Below are positions 1 to 9,900 of a stretch of 64,000 bases of DNA, one piece after another. Source of the DNA: Gnetum montanum (Eukaryota > Streptophyta > Gnetopsida > Gnetales > Gnetaceae). The stretch lies in the NCBI GenBank assembly GCA_015680685.1, contig MNCI01022727.1, positions 1,499 to 65,498 on the forward strand, in the 5' to 3' direction. The notes beneath the pieces were generated by a model, which saw nothing but the letters and a program-made list of their open reading frames with translations, did no database searches and was not told the origin of the DNA. A program made the translations under genes and the position numbers. Position 1 is the first letter of the stretch. Each line of letters opens with the position of its first letter.

Positions 1-382
1 CAACTAGTCGAACCACAAGTAAATAAGTGAAGGACATCGCCACAACACCATCGTTTATATCCTTAGGGAGAGCAACATACATCAACTGCTCACATCTATC
101 CTCTTATGAAGAGTGAAGAACATTGCCATCAAGAAACTCTTCAAAACACATAAGGATATGATCCTAGATCACCTAGGTATCAAACCAAAGAGACCATTAA
201 CCAAACAAGCTCAATGGAGTATCACCACCAAAGAGCACAAGGCCACCCTCCAAGGGAGTGGTTAGCCAAAGTTGAGAATGGGGTTAGCTAGTTTCTATCG
301 GAAACCTCACAAACCACAAACCCTGATAACCGCTTAGCGAAACTCTTACCACTGACTAAAACAAAAACGCTCTGATACCATC
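1..382 (-). mobile_element. Internal 5' region of a minus-strand LTR retroelement, running off the window
   Basis: Read on the minus strand, this stretch lies just downstream of an LTR (383-810) and a primer binding site (369-380), so it is the start of the internal region of an element that continues left of the window. No recognisable gag or pol domain is visible, only short open frames. It could be a non-autonomous (TRIM/LARD-like) or a copia element; the visible part is too short to decide. Confidence 0.6.
369..380 (-). other. Primer binding site for initiator tRNA-Met
   Basis: The minus strand reads TGGTATCAGAGC, the standard plant retroelement site complementary to the 3' end of initiator tRNA-Met. 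It lies two bases from the LTR edge, the expected spacing. This sets the orientation of the element. Confidence 0.85.
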
Positions 383-810
383 TGTAACAACGTTGCCCCG
401 ACGTTGCCCGGCACCCCAAGGAATTCACAAAGATCAAATAGATCTGGGGCAAAAGACCTGGGGAATACGCCTCAAACAAGCAAGCATCTCACAAGTGCAA
501 GCAGAAGAGAACCAAGCAAACAAGTACACACACAACCTTGTAGACCACATCGATGGAAGGGGAGACAATGCACCTACAAGGGAAGGTGCCTCACCCCCAG
601 ATCCCTCACGATCTGGTACAAGGTGTGGCATGGCACCGCACCAAAACTATCCAGTCTTAGTTGCCTACATATCTACGACCGTCGTAGAATCAGGGCCATG
701 TAGTTCTCCACGGAGAAGAGGAAAGGAAGAGGACTTAGAGAAGAGAGTAGCAACAGGAGTGTGTCCTATTGCTAGCTTGGTACCACCAAGCCGGGGTGGG
801 TTTTGTAACA
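383..810 (-). repeat. 5' LTR (428 bp) of the minus-strand Met-primed element
   Basis: The block begins TGTAACA and ends TGTAACA on the plus strand, so it has TG...CA termini in either orientation, and it directly abuts the primer site. It is GC-richer than its surroundings and contains a 7-bp hairpin (GCTTGGT/ACCAAGC) near 775-792. Open frames of up to 140 codons cross it but are accidental. The partner LTR would lie left of the window, so age and target duplication cannot be read. Confidence 0.8.
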
Positions 811-1010
811 CTTGAGAGCCACCTGAGGGCGCCTCAGAGTGTTCCATGGCCCCCGAACCATGGGGAGAGCCCAAGAGAACCACCACTTAGGACATCTCTC
901 ACAGAGCCTGTTCCTTTTTGTTTCTAATTTTCTTTCTCTTGATACATTTTTTATTCTAATTCCCTGAAGCTGTTCGGGTGGGGACCAATGGATCTACATG
1001 ACCCAACCTG
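811..1010. other. Unassigned spacer
   Basis: This is about 200 bases between the Met-primed LTR and the first LINE-like sequence. It is GC-richer at its left end and AT-rich at its right. I see no gene, repeat or element terminus. Confidence 0.5.
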
Positions 1011-1474
1011 TCTTTTCATTTTGTGATGTTGAAGAGAAAAATGTAAAATAATGGACTAAAATGGACAATACAACTAAAATGCATGGTAATGACAATGTTT
1101 CATGGTTTGCCTTCCCAATACATCTTTGATCAAACTATTCAAACCTTTACCAATCTTTATACTAGCAGGATTTCTCCTGGAATGGGCAAAATTTTGTTTG
1201 GAAAACCTTGTAACATAAGATTAACCTTGCCTCTAATCTTACTAGAGGGTTTTTTCTTTTTGCTTTTGAAACCAGGGTTATGGCCAAGTTCATGAAACAA
1301 CAACCAATTGGGATGTCTATGGTTCCTTTTTAGTACTTAAAGCTTGGAAGGAGGATTTTGACCCCAAAAAAGAGAGAGAGTATTTTGGCAGTTTGAATAG
1401 AATTTCCAAGGCTCCCTTCTTATTTTTCTCCCCATGTTGACATTTTCACTACGTAGTTTAGGGAGGTCATATGT

Positions 1475-2086
1475 ATGGAGTTCTTTTCAGGTTTCTGTCC
1501 AAAATCAACTCAGCAACTGTATGTTAAAATTGATATGCAAAAGCCACATCCTGACTCATTGAAATTTAATGTGAAAGGAAGAACTTTTGTTCAAACAATT
1601 TCAAATCTCACACTTTCAAACCATTGTTATTATTGTCTTGATCCTAATTATCAAAAAGCTCAATGTCCAAAGTTATTGATCAAGATTGAAGCTGAGAGAA
1701 TTTTAGCTGAACAAGCCAGTAAAGAATGAAAAGATAAAAATATATCTAAGGATATAGGTAATGATGCTCTTAAGGTGTGCTCGGCTAACCCTTCTTCTTC
1801 AGACCCCAAGATGTTAGATACAGAGGATATGAATATTGAGGATACCAATGCTACTAGTGGCTGGGAGCAAGTTACCCAGAAATCTTATGCTTCAGTCACA
1901 CGAGATAATCTTATCTTTAGCCATTTCCCTAAAGGGCACCAATTCCTGATAGTTGCTAATGCTAATTAGTTTGCTAGTAGAAGAACAAGTTCTTGTCATC
2001 CTTTAGTAAATAACTTTGAGTCTAGGAATTCTTTTAAGGCTTTAGTGGTTGAGGGGGATCCTCTTTCATCTTCACAAACACAATGA
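1475..2086 (+). pseudogene. LINE ORF1 (nucleic-acid-binding, gag-like) remnant
   Basis: ORF1 of plant L1 elements encodes an RNA-binding chaperone that packages the LINE transcript. In this frame a CCHC-like knuckle (CYYCLDPNYQKAQCP, around codon 50) is followed by a low-complexity acidic stretch and a WEQV..SYASV segment typical of the ORF1 C-terminus. Two in-frame stops (after about codons 84 and 164) break it. The N-terminal part upstream of 1475 is too decayed to place. The final TGA (2084-2086) overlaps the ORF2 ATG in the arrangement ATGA, which supports the assignment of both frames. Confidence 0.65.
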
Positions 2087-2869
2087 AGTGTTGCTTATGG
2101 AATGTTAGGGGACTCTTGGATCTCCGTAAAAGATATATAGTCTGAGATTATATTCATAGGCATTCCCTTGATATTTTTTATATTCAAGAAGTTAAAATCC
2201 AAGGATTCCATCTTCAAACCTATTGTAAGAGTATTTTTCCCAATAGTTATTATGTCTCCTCTCACCATGAACATGGCAAAGGGGGAGCTATAATTCTTTT
2301 TCATAGTAAGTGGCAAGAGTTTGTTATTGATCACGATTGTGATAATTTAGGGCATTGTTGTTGGGTTCGGTTATAATATGCTAATGAAATCTTAGGGATT
2401 TTTTTCATTTATGCTCTTTGTAATCTGAATGATCAGAAGCTTCTTTGGAATTGGCTTGGGTACAACTTGCCTGCAACTAATTAGATCATTGTAGGAGACT
2501 TTAATATGATTGAGTATCCAAAGGATAAGTTTGGAGGACAAAGAGGTGGTTTAGACAACACGGAGCTTTTTGTTTGGCTTTTGTTGAAGAGTAAACTAAA
2601 TTTGCAAGAATCTAATGAAAACTACCCCTTTTCTAGTACTTCTAATTGGTTTACTTGGAGCAATGCTAGACATGGAACCTCTTACATTTCTTCTAGGTTG
2701 AATTGAGTTTACCTATTTGCGAATGCTCCTATTCAACTTACTACCACCAATGGTGCTCCAATTTAGGCAGATTATACCCAAGTTCTATCAGATCATTACC
2801 CTATCCATTGGTTTCTTTCCCTCTCTGGTTGCTCCCACTCTTCCAATGACCTTTATATTTTTAACACTT
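2083..2869 (+). pseudogene. LINE ORF2 endonuclease domain remnant
   Basis: This is the apurinic/apyrimidinic-type endonuclease that nicks target DNA to prime reverse transcription. From the ATG at 2083 one frame runs about 262 codons without a frameshift but with five in-frame stops. Recognisable blocks in order are WNVRGL at the N-terminus, IQEVK, GGAIILFH, VGDFNMIE and SDHYPI, the usual catalytic-motif order for this fold. The frame stops abruptly at 2869 where an LTR fragment begins, and the reverse transcriptase that should follow is absent from the window. Confidence 0.8.
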
Positions 2870-3235
2870 TGATGGGATGCGATATCGCGTCCCGTGATAT
2901 TGTGTATGCAATATTGCGTCTTCCCTTGCGATATCGCGTATGTGATATTGCAGTCTGTCACCATGTTTATAAATAAGAGGCGACTCTCCCTTGTTTCACA
3001 TCAATAGGTTAGATTGTAGCGAAACTCTGGCAGTTTGATCCCTTTAGAGATAGATTATTTTCCCATGTCTACCCGCAGTGTGGTGAATGTAATTGTACGA
3101 CATTATTTATTTGAGTGTGACGTACTTAGACACACACATGACCAGCAATAAAGATCGAGATTACTTTATCATTGTAGCATTCACTTTGTTTATTTATTTA
3201 TTTAATTGTTATTTACTGCTTTCCTAATTAGCTTG
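2870..3235 (+). repeat. Truncated Athila-like family A LTR fragment inside the LINE
   Basis: The fragment starts with TGATGGGATGCGATATCGC, the family A LTR start, followed by several GATATC-type palindromes, a TATA box (TATAAATA, 2968-2975) and a poly(A) signal AATAAAGAT near 3149. It then fades out in an AT-rich stretch without reaching the TCATCA end, so it is cut at its 3' side. The right boundary is uncertain by about 20 bases. It sits exactly where the LINE lost its reverse transcriptase. No target duplication is visible. Confidence 0.7.
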
Positions 3236-3946
3236 AACTCTTTGTCGATGCACTCCATTTGGTGGTCTCCTATTTTTAAAAAGAGTTTGGGTTGTCTTTA
3301 TGATGAATTCTCTCATAGAGCTACTTGTTTCACTGATCACAATCTCCATCATGTTGCTCAATTATTTACTATTAGGAATGATTCTATTACCCTCTCTTAG
3401 CAACATGCCAAAGTAAAATGGGGATTTCAAAGATAAGACACTCCTATTTACTAGTACATTGAGCATGTTCTCTCCAAATTTGGTGTTCCTAAGTTGCATA
3501 ATAATACTCTGTGGAATGACGATTCATTTTGGCCTAATGGCTCCCCTTTGTGTTCTTTATGCCTTTCTAAAGCCAAATCTTGGTTTTATGTGCAAGAATT
3601 CCAACTCTCCACTTTAAATAGAAGATAGAGTGTGCATCTTGAGGATCACCATTGGAAAGCTATTTTTCATCATGTTTGAACTTCCAAGGCCCAACCTAAA
3701 TGTTGTTTCCTTTTTTGATCTTTGATTCATCAAGGTCTTCTCATTGGACATAGGCTTCACTTCTTAGGAGTTGATTGCCCTAAATGCACCATTTGTCAAG
3801 CCGATGACTCTTTTGTGCATGTCTTTTGGAATTGCTTATTCTCTTGACAAATTTGGAAGTGGTGTCAATCTCTCCAAGTTTTTATTCCTAACCATTATGT
3901 TAGTTTCCCTCTATCTATCGTTAAAGATGACTATGTTAAGTGACAC
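3236..3946 (+). pseudogene. LINE ORF2 C-terminal part with zf-RVT domain
   Basis: The domain found at the end of plant LINE ORF2 (zf-RVT) is recognisable: a hydrophobic segment with KAQPKCCFLF, then CPKCTICQADDSFVHVFWNC with the expected Cys/His spacing (3776-3840), then IWKWCQSL. Several stops interrupt it. The frame GAC-TAT-GTT-AAG-TGA-CAC reaches the target duplication of A1 and continues unchanged at 14026. Between the endonuclease and this part the entire reverse transcriptase is missing, so the element was dead before or when the LTR fragment at 2870 became fixed there. Confidence 0.7.
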
Positions 3947-4063
3947 TGATGAGACGCGATATCGCATGCACTGCGATATCGCGTACGAGATATTGCGGTC
4001 GTCGCAATATCTCATCGTCCCCTGTGATATCCCATATGCGATATCGCGGTCTGCCACCAAATC

Positions 4064-4071
4064 TATAAATA
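4064..4071 (+). promoter_or_regulatory. TATA box of A1 5' LTR
   Basis: TATAAATA lies about 120 bp into the LTR, downstream of the palindrome array. The same octamer with the same AAGAGG context recurs in the fragment at 2968 and in A2 and A3, so it marks the U3 core promoter. Transcription would start roughly 30 bases downstream. Confidence 0.7.
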
Positions 4072-4191
4072 AGAGGCGACACTCCCCTTATTTCTGATCC
4101 TAGGCTTAAAGTAGGGAAACTCTGGCAGTTTGACCACTCTAGAGATAGAATATTTTCCATGTGCCCACAGCAAGAGTCCCCAAGTGAACGG

Positions 4192-4246
4192 ATCTTTATT
4201 CGAACAGCTTTGTACCTGAACGCAAGTTGTGTATGGAAATAAAGAT
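4192..4246 (+). terminator. Poly(A) signal hairpin, A1 5' LTR
   Basis: ATCTTTATT (4192-4200) and AATAAAGAT (4238-4246) are perfect 9-bp inverted repeats around a 37-base loop. The right arm contains the AATAAA signal. The same arrangement recurs in the other LTRs of the window. Confidence 0.6.
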
Positions 4247-4928
4247 GAGCTTTGTGGATAAACCTTGCAGTGCATGGAATAGGTTTATTATTTATTATTT
4301 CTTACATGTTATTTATTACCTGCATTAGCATGGCATGAGTACAACTTGATTACGAGCATTGACGAATGTGTATGACTAATCAAGGAATCAGCTGCTCATC
4401 GCGATTAGTCTCTCTCACCCTTATCTCCTAGAACACAAGATGAGTATGAATTGATTATGAACATCTACGGATGTGTACAGCTAGTCAAGGAATTAGCTGC
4501 TCATCACATTTAGGCTAGTTAAGTGCCTCAGTACGATCACTTTGAGCACGTGCGTTACGTGTGGTGATCACAGTAACAATTAGCGTTTGGTAGCCACAGT
4601 TGCATAGTTCAGGGTGTGTATGGTAAGTGGGAATGGATGCTGACACTAGTTAATGTAGACTTAGTCCTTAGTTAGAGTTAGTTAGCTCTCTTAACCCTTC
4701 ACCTTGATAGCATAGGAGAAAAACCATAAAAGACCATAAAAATCATATACCTCGGACTTACTTAACCATACATCGTGACAACAACAAGTAAGTCTGGGAA
4801 GACAACGAATGATTAACCCCAAGTGTTCTATGGGGCATTTAGGCATTTAGTTTGCGGAGTTCGACCAGATCACGCGTGCTATGCTCATTTCGTATGGTTG
4901 AGTGTAGGGGTACCTCGTCACTCATCAT

Positions 4929-4946
4929 TGGCACCACTGCCGGGGA
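4929..4946 (+). other. A1 primer binding site (tRNA-Asp)
   Basis: The 18 bases TGGCACCACTGCCGGGGA match the complement of the tRNA-Asp 3' end at all but a few positions. They lie one base after the LTR. tRNA-Asp priming is typical of Athila elements. Confidence 0.85.
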
Positions 4947-5068
4947 CTAAGTGTTTGTGCACCGAATAGAACATAAGGGATATCACTCATATCGTTGTGA
5001 GCCTTAACGAACCTTCAGGTTAATCAAGACAAAAATTTATATAATGGTGAATTAGCACACCAATAAAA

Positions 5069-7598
5069 ATGCCTTCTTCTCATAAGAGCAACTCACCGCC
5101 TAAGGACCACACATGAGACAGTCGGCAACATAAAACACATAACCAAAACTAGCCAAGTCCTAAACAATATAAGATGACATATACTCATCTCGATGAGTAT
5201 ATTCCTAATTTTACTTTTATTCTCCATCAAGACAAACAGCTGCGATGAAGAGATTTGCAAGGCAACATTGTGTTACCCCCAGATCGATCAATCCCTTGGA
5301 TGCTTTTCCGTGCCTTGGCACAAATAGGCATGCAAGAAATATTTGTTGAATACGTTACAGAAGACTTTGATATGAGGGATTATTATCCAATAGATGCCCA
5401 ATGTATGAGAGACTTAAGGCATGAGAGTCAACATGTATTTTTAAAGGGCAAGGTCCTGCATGTCCTTAGAAAAATAGGAGATGAGGAACCCCTTATCATA
5501 GGTTCTTTAACAAACGATGTTCCCCCACCTAACGATGGTGAGGAGGTTGGGTATCAGAATCTACAATCAACGATACATATCCCTGGTTCTGATCCCGTGA
5601 ACACCAACTATTCATAGAGGGAACAACCATTTATGCTAAGGACGGGCACTGAGATCGTCACCATGATCGGGGCCATAGCAGCCGAAGAGAAGGCAAGAAA
5701 CATCATCATGGCGATGGTTCCCCTTATTCTTCTCCTTTATCCCATCACTCATCCTCTCCTTCCACATCTGGGTGTAGCCACCATGAACATAAAGGTGAGG
5801 ATAAAAGTAAAAAGGATAAAAGACCTCGATGGGAAAGTCAAGAGAGAGGACAAGGGCAAGGACGTAGGGAGAGTAGGGAATAATGCAGACATCATAGGTG
5901 TCATGAAAGAGATGATTATGACGAGCCCCTACTCGCAACCTGATGTATGCTTGACATAACGAAGGCAGTTAGGATTCCCACAAGGCATTTAAAGGATAGT
6001 CGATTAAACAATTAGACATGAACAACATTCCACAATTTGAAGGGGGATACAATGCTGATTCACAAAATCATTTACAGGCATTCCACGATGCCTGTGCCTT
6101 GCAGAATATAGAAAATAAGTAGCAAAAACTTAAGTTGTTCCCAAGGACACTCACCAAAGAAGCAGAGAGTTGGTACCGGTCCTTAGAATCGGAAACCATC
6201 AGGAGGTGGAGTACGATGATAGAACTGTTCAACGATAAGTATCAGACATACTCCAGAGTGTTCAATTTGCATAAGCAGATCCAAGGCTGGAAGCAAGGTA
6301 TATATGAACCCTTGGATGCTGCCATGACCCACTACTACACATTGTTACATCATTGCCTGGGCCATGGGTATGCTTAGCGGGATCAACTTCGCCACATCAT
6401 GGATGAGCTAAGGCATGAAACTAGAAGAATCCTTGGAACTTATGCCCAAGGGAGACTCTCACAACTTAGAGCCCATGAAGTACATAGCTTGTTGGAGCAA
6501 GTAGCAAAAGAAGAAGGTGAGCTACGCAAAAGGGAAAGTGCGGAAGAGTACAACCGTGGTCCCTCTCTTCGAAAGAAGGGAGTGAAATTTTGTTTTGAAG
6601 AGGATGAGTCACCAATCAAAGAGTTGGTTAATAAAAAGACCTTGCCACTTCAAAAACTCACAACTGAAATAGAAGCTAAGGTAGATGATGTATGGAGTTC
6701 CTTAGACTCTAAAATTGAGACTATCTTAAAAATTGTAGAAGAGTCTAAGGTAGAACAAAGTAGTGACAAAGGTAAGAAAAAGTTGAGAGATTTAGGCCCT
6801 GCACATAACAAGGGTAAGGGAAAAATCACTAACTCCGATGTGGTTGAGGACTCTAACACAAACGATAACGGTGGATGTGAGATTTGCCACTATGACCATC
6901 CTAAGGGATGTTGTCCCATCATCTCACATCTATAGGAGTTTGGGGTGTTTGCACTTAATCCAAGACTCAACCAACGGTAAACACCTTGAAGGTTACCTTA
7001 TCGACAAGGTAACCCAAGGTAGTTCCACCAACCACTAATGTATTATCCAAGTGGAACTCCACCATAGCCCATTGGACAGCATTAGCAGTGGCAACACCCA
7101 TAGTCCTGGGAAATGCCACCACCAACACAATAATACCCTTACTGGTAGCCTAATCCTTTTGGTTATTATGGGTAGTAGCCGATTTCCCCAGGTGACTCTA
7201 TGGGTCACATAAATCCTCCACGTTACTACCAAGTTCAAGAGTATTTTAGGACCCCTTCTCCTTCAGGAAATGCTCCATACCCACACTATCCTCCAATTCC
7301 ATCCGCATCTCTTGTTCCAGTAGCCCCACTGCCAACCGCTCCAACAAAGCCTAGATTAAATCCCACTCAACCGCGACAACCCAACACTGCAAGGGCTCCC
7401 AATCCTCCAATATCAGTTGGTTCTAACAATCATACACCAAAAAGACCCTTCCTGAGGACCAACAATCCAACTAAGCCTTCACCTTCACAAGCAGTTAAGC
7501 ATCCTAACACTCCCATACCAAATAAGGTTTTGGGAAACCCTTCAATAGAGAAATCGCACCCAATGCATACAATTATGTTAACACATACAGTAACTGAC
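5069..7598 (+). pseudogene. A1 gag remnant
   Basis: Gag forms the retroelement's cytoplasmic particle. The start at 5069 (MPSSHKSNSPP) matches the starts of the sister copies. An N-terminal segment conserved in all five elements (DEYIPNFTFILHQDKQLR, then GNIVLPPD) is followed by a Ser/His-rich linker. The retrotransposon gag domain (PF03732 type) lies near 6019-6420, with FPRTLTKEAESWYRSLE and a tract ending in HHCLGHGYA. A coiled segment leads to a zinc knuckle C-x2-C-x3-H-x4-C (Cys 6876, Cys 6885, His 6897, Cys 6912), and a Pro/Asn-rich tail follows. Several stops and at least one frame change break it. Confidence 0.8.
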
Positions 7599-8236
7599 TA
7601 GATCAAGGTTGGCCACCTTCCAAAGAAATTATCGGATCTGGGAGTTCCCCTAGTTTATCTTCAAGTCGCTGGGAATGAACCCCATAAGGATCTCCTTGAC
7701 TTAGGTCCTGGGGTCAACTTAATCTCATAAGAACTGTATAAAACCTGGAACCTACCTCCACTTAAGAAGAGCAATGTTCACCTAAAGCTGGCTGACCAAT
7801 CCATCACTGTTCCTTTGGGACAGGTTGAGGACATCGTTACCACTATCGGTGGATGGTCATATCCAGCCAATTTCCTAGTAATCGAAATAAACAATGACAA
7901 AGGGAATTTCTGAATTATAATGGGAAGGGCATGGCTGAATACAATCAACACACGCCTAGGAATCCGTAACCTTTCCCTAGAAATATCCAAGACAAATACT
8001 TTTGGAAAAATTGAGAGGACAAGAGTTCCATGCATCGCATATAGTGACACGGGGTGTCATTGCGTTCAGAAATCATGGGTAATGCGAAGTTTAACATTGC
8101 CTGCATGCAATCGGTGTGCACAGGATGTTGACATTCAAAAGTGCCTATACGCGATAGCCACACGACAAGAAAACACCCAGTGGTTGATGGCTGATAAAGA
8201 GAGCAACTCGACAACCTGCATGGAACTAGCTGAGTG
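7599..8236 (+). pseudogene. A1 aspartic protease remnant
   Basis: The protease cleaves the Gag-Pol polyprotein. The active-site strand reads LLDLG.GVNLIS with the Asp at 7698-7700, the form seen in Athila and related elements, instead of the retroviral DTG. Downstream blocks SITVPLGQVEDIVTT, GWSYPANFLVIE and IIMGRAWL are the usual second half of the fold. The TAG at 7599 corresponds to a Trp codon in the copies, so gag and protease were one continuous frame. Stops occur at 7729 and 7912. Confidence 0.75.
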
Positions 8237-9900
8237 AATAACTAGTGCTTACATTGAAAGCACAGACGTATTAGAGCAAGTCCGTTGCCAACTTCCAGCC
8301 CTTAACTTTGAAAACATCAATTGGGGAAAATTGGAGATTCTTAAGGAGTTTAAACAAGAGTCCCTTGCTTTAAAATTGTTACCCACCGGGTTGGAATACA
8401 TGACCCTTAAAAATGGAAAACCGGTGATCATCAATGCAAAGCTCGCACCCAAGCAAAAAGAAAGTTTGCTAAAGGTGATAAACAAGTGGTCAACAGCCTT
8501 TGCCTAGTCATACCCTGAACTAACCGAAATAGATCCTAGGATATGCCAGTATAGGATTTACACAGACCCCTCTATGAAGCCTCACAAAAAACCCTAGAGG
8601 TGATTGAACCCAAAGTTAAAACAAATAGTGAAAGAGTATCTAGAGCAACTTCTCAAGGCTAGGTTCATTTACCCTATCGCTGATAGCGAATGGGTTAGTC
8701 CTCTTGTCATCGTACCGAAAAAAGGAGGTAAATGGAGGGTATGTATAGATTTTAGGCTATTAAATATGGCAACATTCAAAGATCACTTCCCATTGCCATT
8801 TTTTAACCAAGTCTTAGACACTATAGCAGGGCATCGCTATTACAGTTTTCTGGATGGATATAGTGGGTACAACCAAATACGAATTGCACCAGAAGACCAA
8901 GCCAAAACAACATTCACCAATCCTTGGGGAACGTTTGCATATAAACAAATGCCTTTTGGCTTGTGCAATGCACCTGCCACGTTCCAACGATTAGTTCTAA
9001 GCATTTTTTAACAACAAATAGGTAACGGAGTAGAAGTATTCATCGACGACTTCTCCACTTATGGGATGAGCTTTGATCAAGCCCTCGACCGGTTAGAGCA
9101 AGTATTGAAACGATGTGTTGAAACCAACCTCAAGCTCAATTGGCAAAAGAGTCATTTAATGGTTCAAGAGGGCATCGTACTGGGGCACAAAATTTCATAA
9201 TCAGGAGGTGGATCCAGAACAAATTAAAGTCATCCAAGGAATTACCCGACAACCAGAGACCGTTAAAGACATTAGGTCATTCCTTGGACACTGGCTACTA
9301 TGGAGGTTTATTGCGAACTTCTCCAAGGTTACCAAACCGTTGGTGGAATTAACGAAAAAATATGCACCATTTGAATGGACCAGGGAATGTGAATGAACAT
9401 TCCAAACCCTCAAACAGAGGCTTGTGGAAACCTCCATTCTACAAGCCCCTGACTGATCCAGGCCGTTCCATATCATGACCGATGCATCCAATTACGCCTT
9501 AGGAGCTGTACTGACACAATTAGATGAACAAAAATGACCTTATTACATCCACTGTGCCAGTAAGAGTATCACCGATGCACAACTTAACTACACGACTACA
9601 GAAAAAAAATTAATGGTTGTAGTGTTTGCACTAGATAAATTTAAGAACTATGTATTAGGTTACAAAGTATACATCCATACAGATCATAGTGCAGTTAGGT
9701 TCCTTATGAACAAGCCAACGGTTAGCCCACGTATCATACGTTGGTTGGTAATTCTTTAGGAGTTCAACTTAACCATAGTAGACCACAAAGGCACCAAGAA
9801 TGTAGTCGTCAATCACCTATCTCGGTTGCGGTGGGACAACAAAGAGGATGAATATGCTGTATCTGACCATTTTCCTAATGAAACCCTCTTTGCTGGTGTA
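8237..9900 (+). pseudogene. A1 reverse transcriptase / RNase H remnant
   Basis: The reverse transcriptase core is almost intact from 8604: ARFIYPIADSEWVSPLVIV, then DFRLLN, GHRYYSFLDGYSGYNQI and MPFGLCNAPATFQRL. The catalytic pair lies in FIDDFSTYG (GAC GAC at 9045-9050), a form characteristic of Athila. A frameshift occurs near 9200. RNase H follows: TDASNYALGAVL (Asp 9481), LNYTTTEK and HTDHSAVRFLM. The stop at 9009 (TAA) is a CAA codon in A2, and that at 9757 (TAG) is CAG in A2 (31041), so decay was by C-to-T change. Confidence 0.85.

Larger units (their letters stand above)
1011..2869 (+). mobile_element. LINE (plant L1 type), 5' part
   Basis: This part holds a degenerate ORF1 with a zinc knuckle followed by the endonuclease domain of ORF2. 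The left boundary is approximate because no 5' end signal or target duplication is visible. The element is interrupted at 2870 by an LTR fragment, resumes near 3236, is interrupted again by element A1 at 3947, and ends after 14021. It has no poly(A) tail that I can recognise. Confidence 0.75.
3947..4927 (+). repeat. A1 5' LTR (981 bp)
   Basis: The LTR begins TGATGAGACGCG and ends CTCATCA. U3 is packed with GATATC-type palindromes (3957-4050). The core promoter has a TATA box at 4064-4071. A poly(A) signal AATAAA (4238-4243) sits in the right arm of a 9-bp inverted repeat. A ~105-bp direct duplication lies at about 4337-4513, which makes this LTR longer than those of A2 and A3. Confidence 0.9.

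Noticed and set aside
393-815. 140-codon plus-strand frame
   Set aside because: It lies inside a minus-strand LTR and its primer-adjacent edge, with no domain match.
3957-4050. GATATC arrays as a CRISPR array
   Set aside because: This is a plant nuclear genome, units are short palindromes without unique spacers, and they recur only in LTRs.
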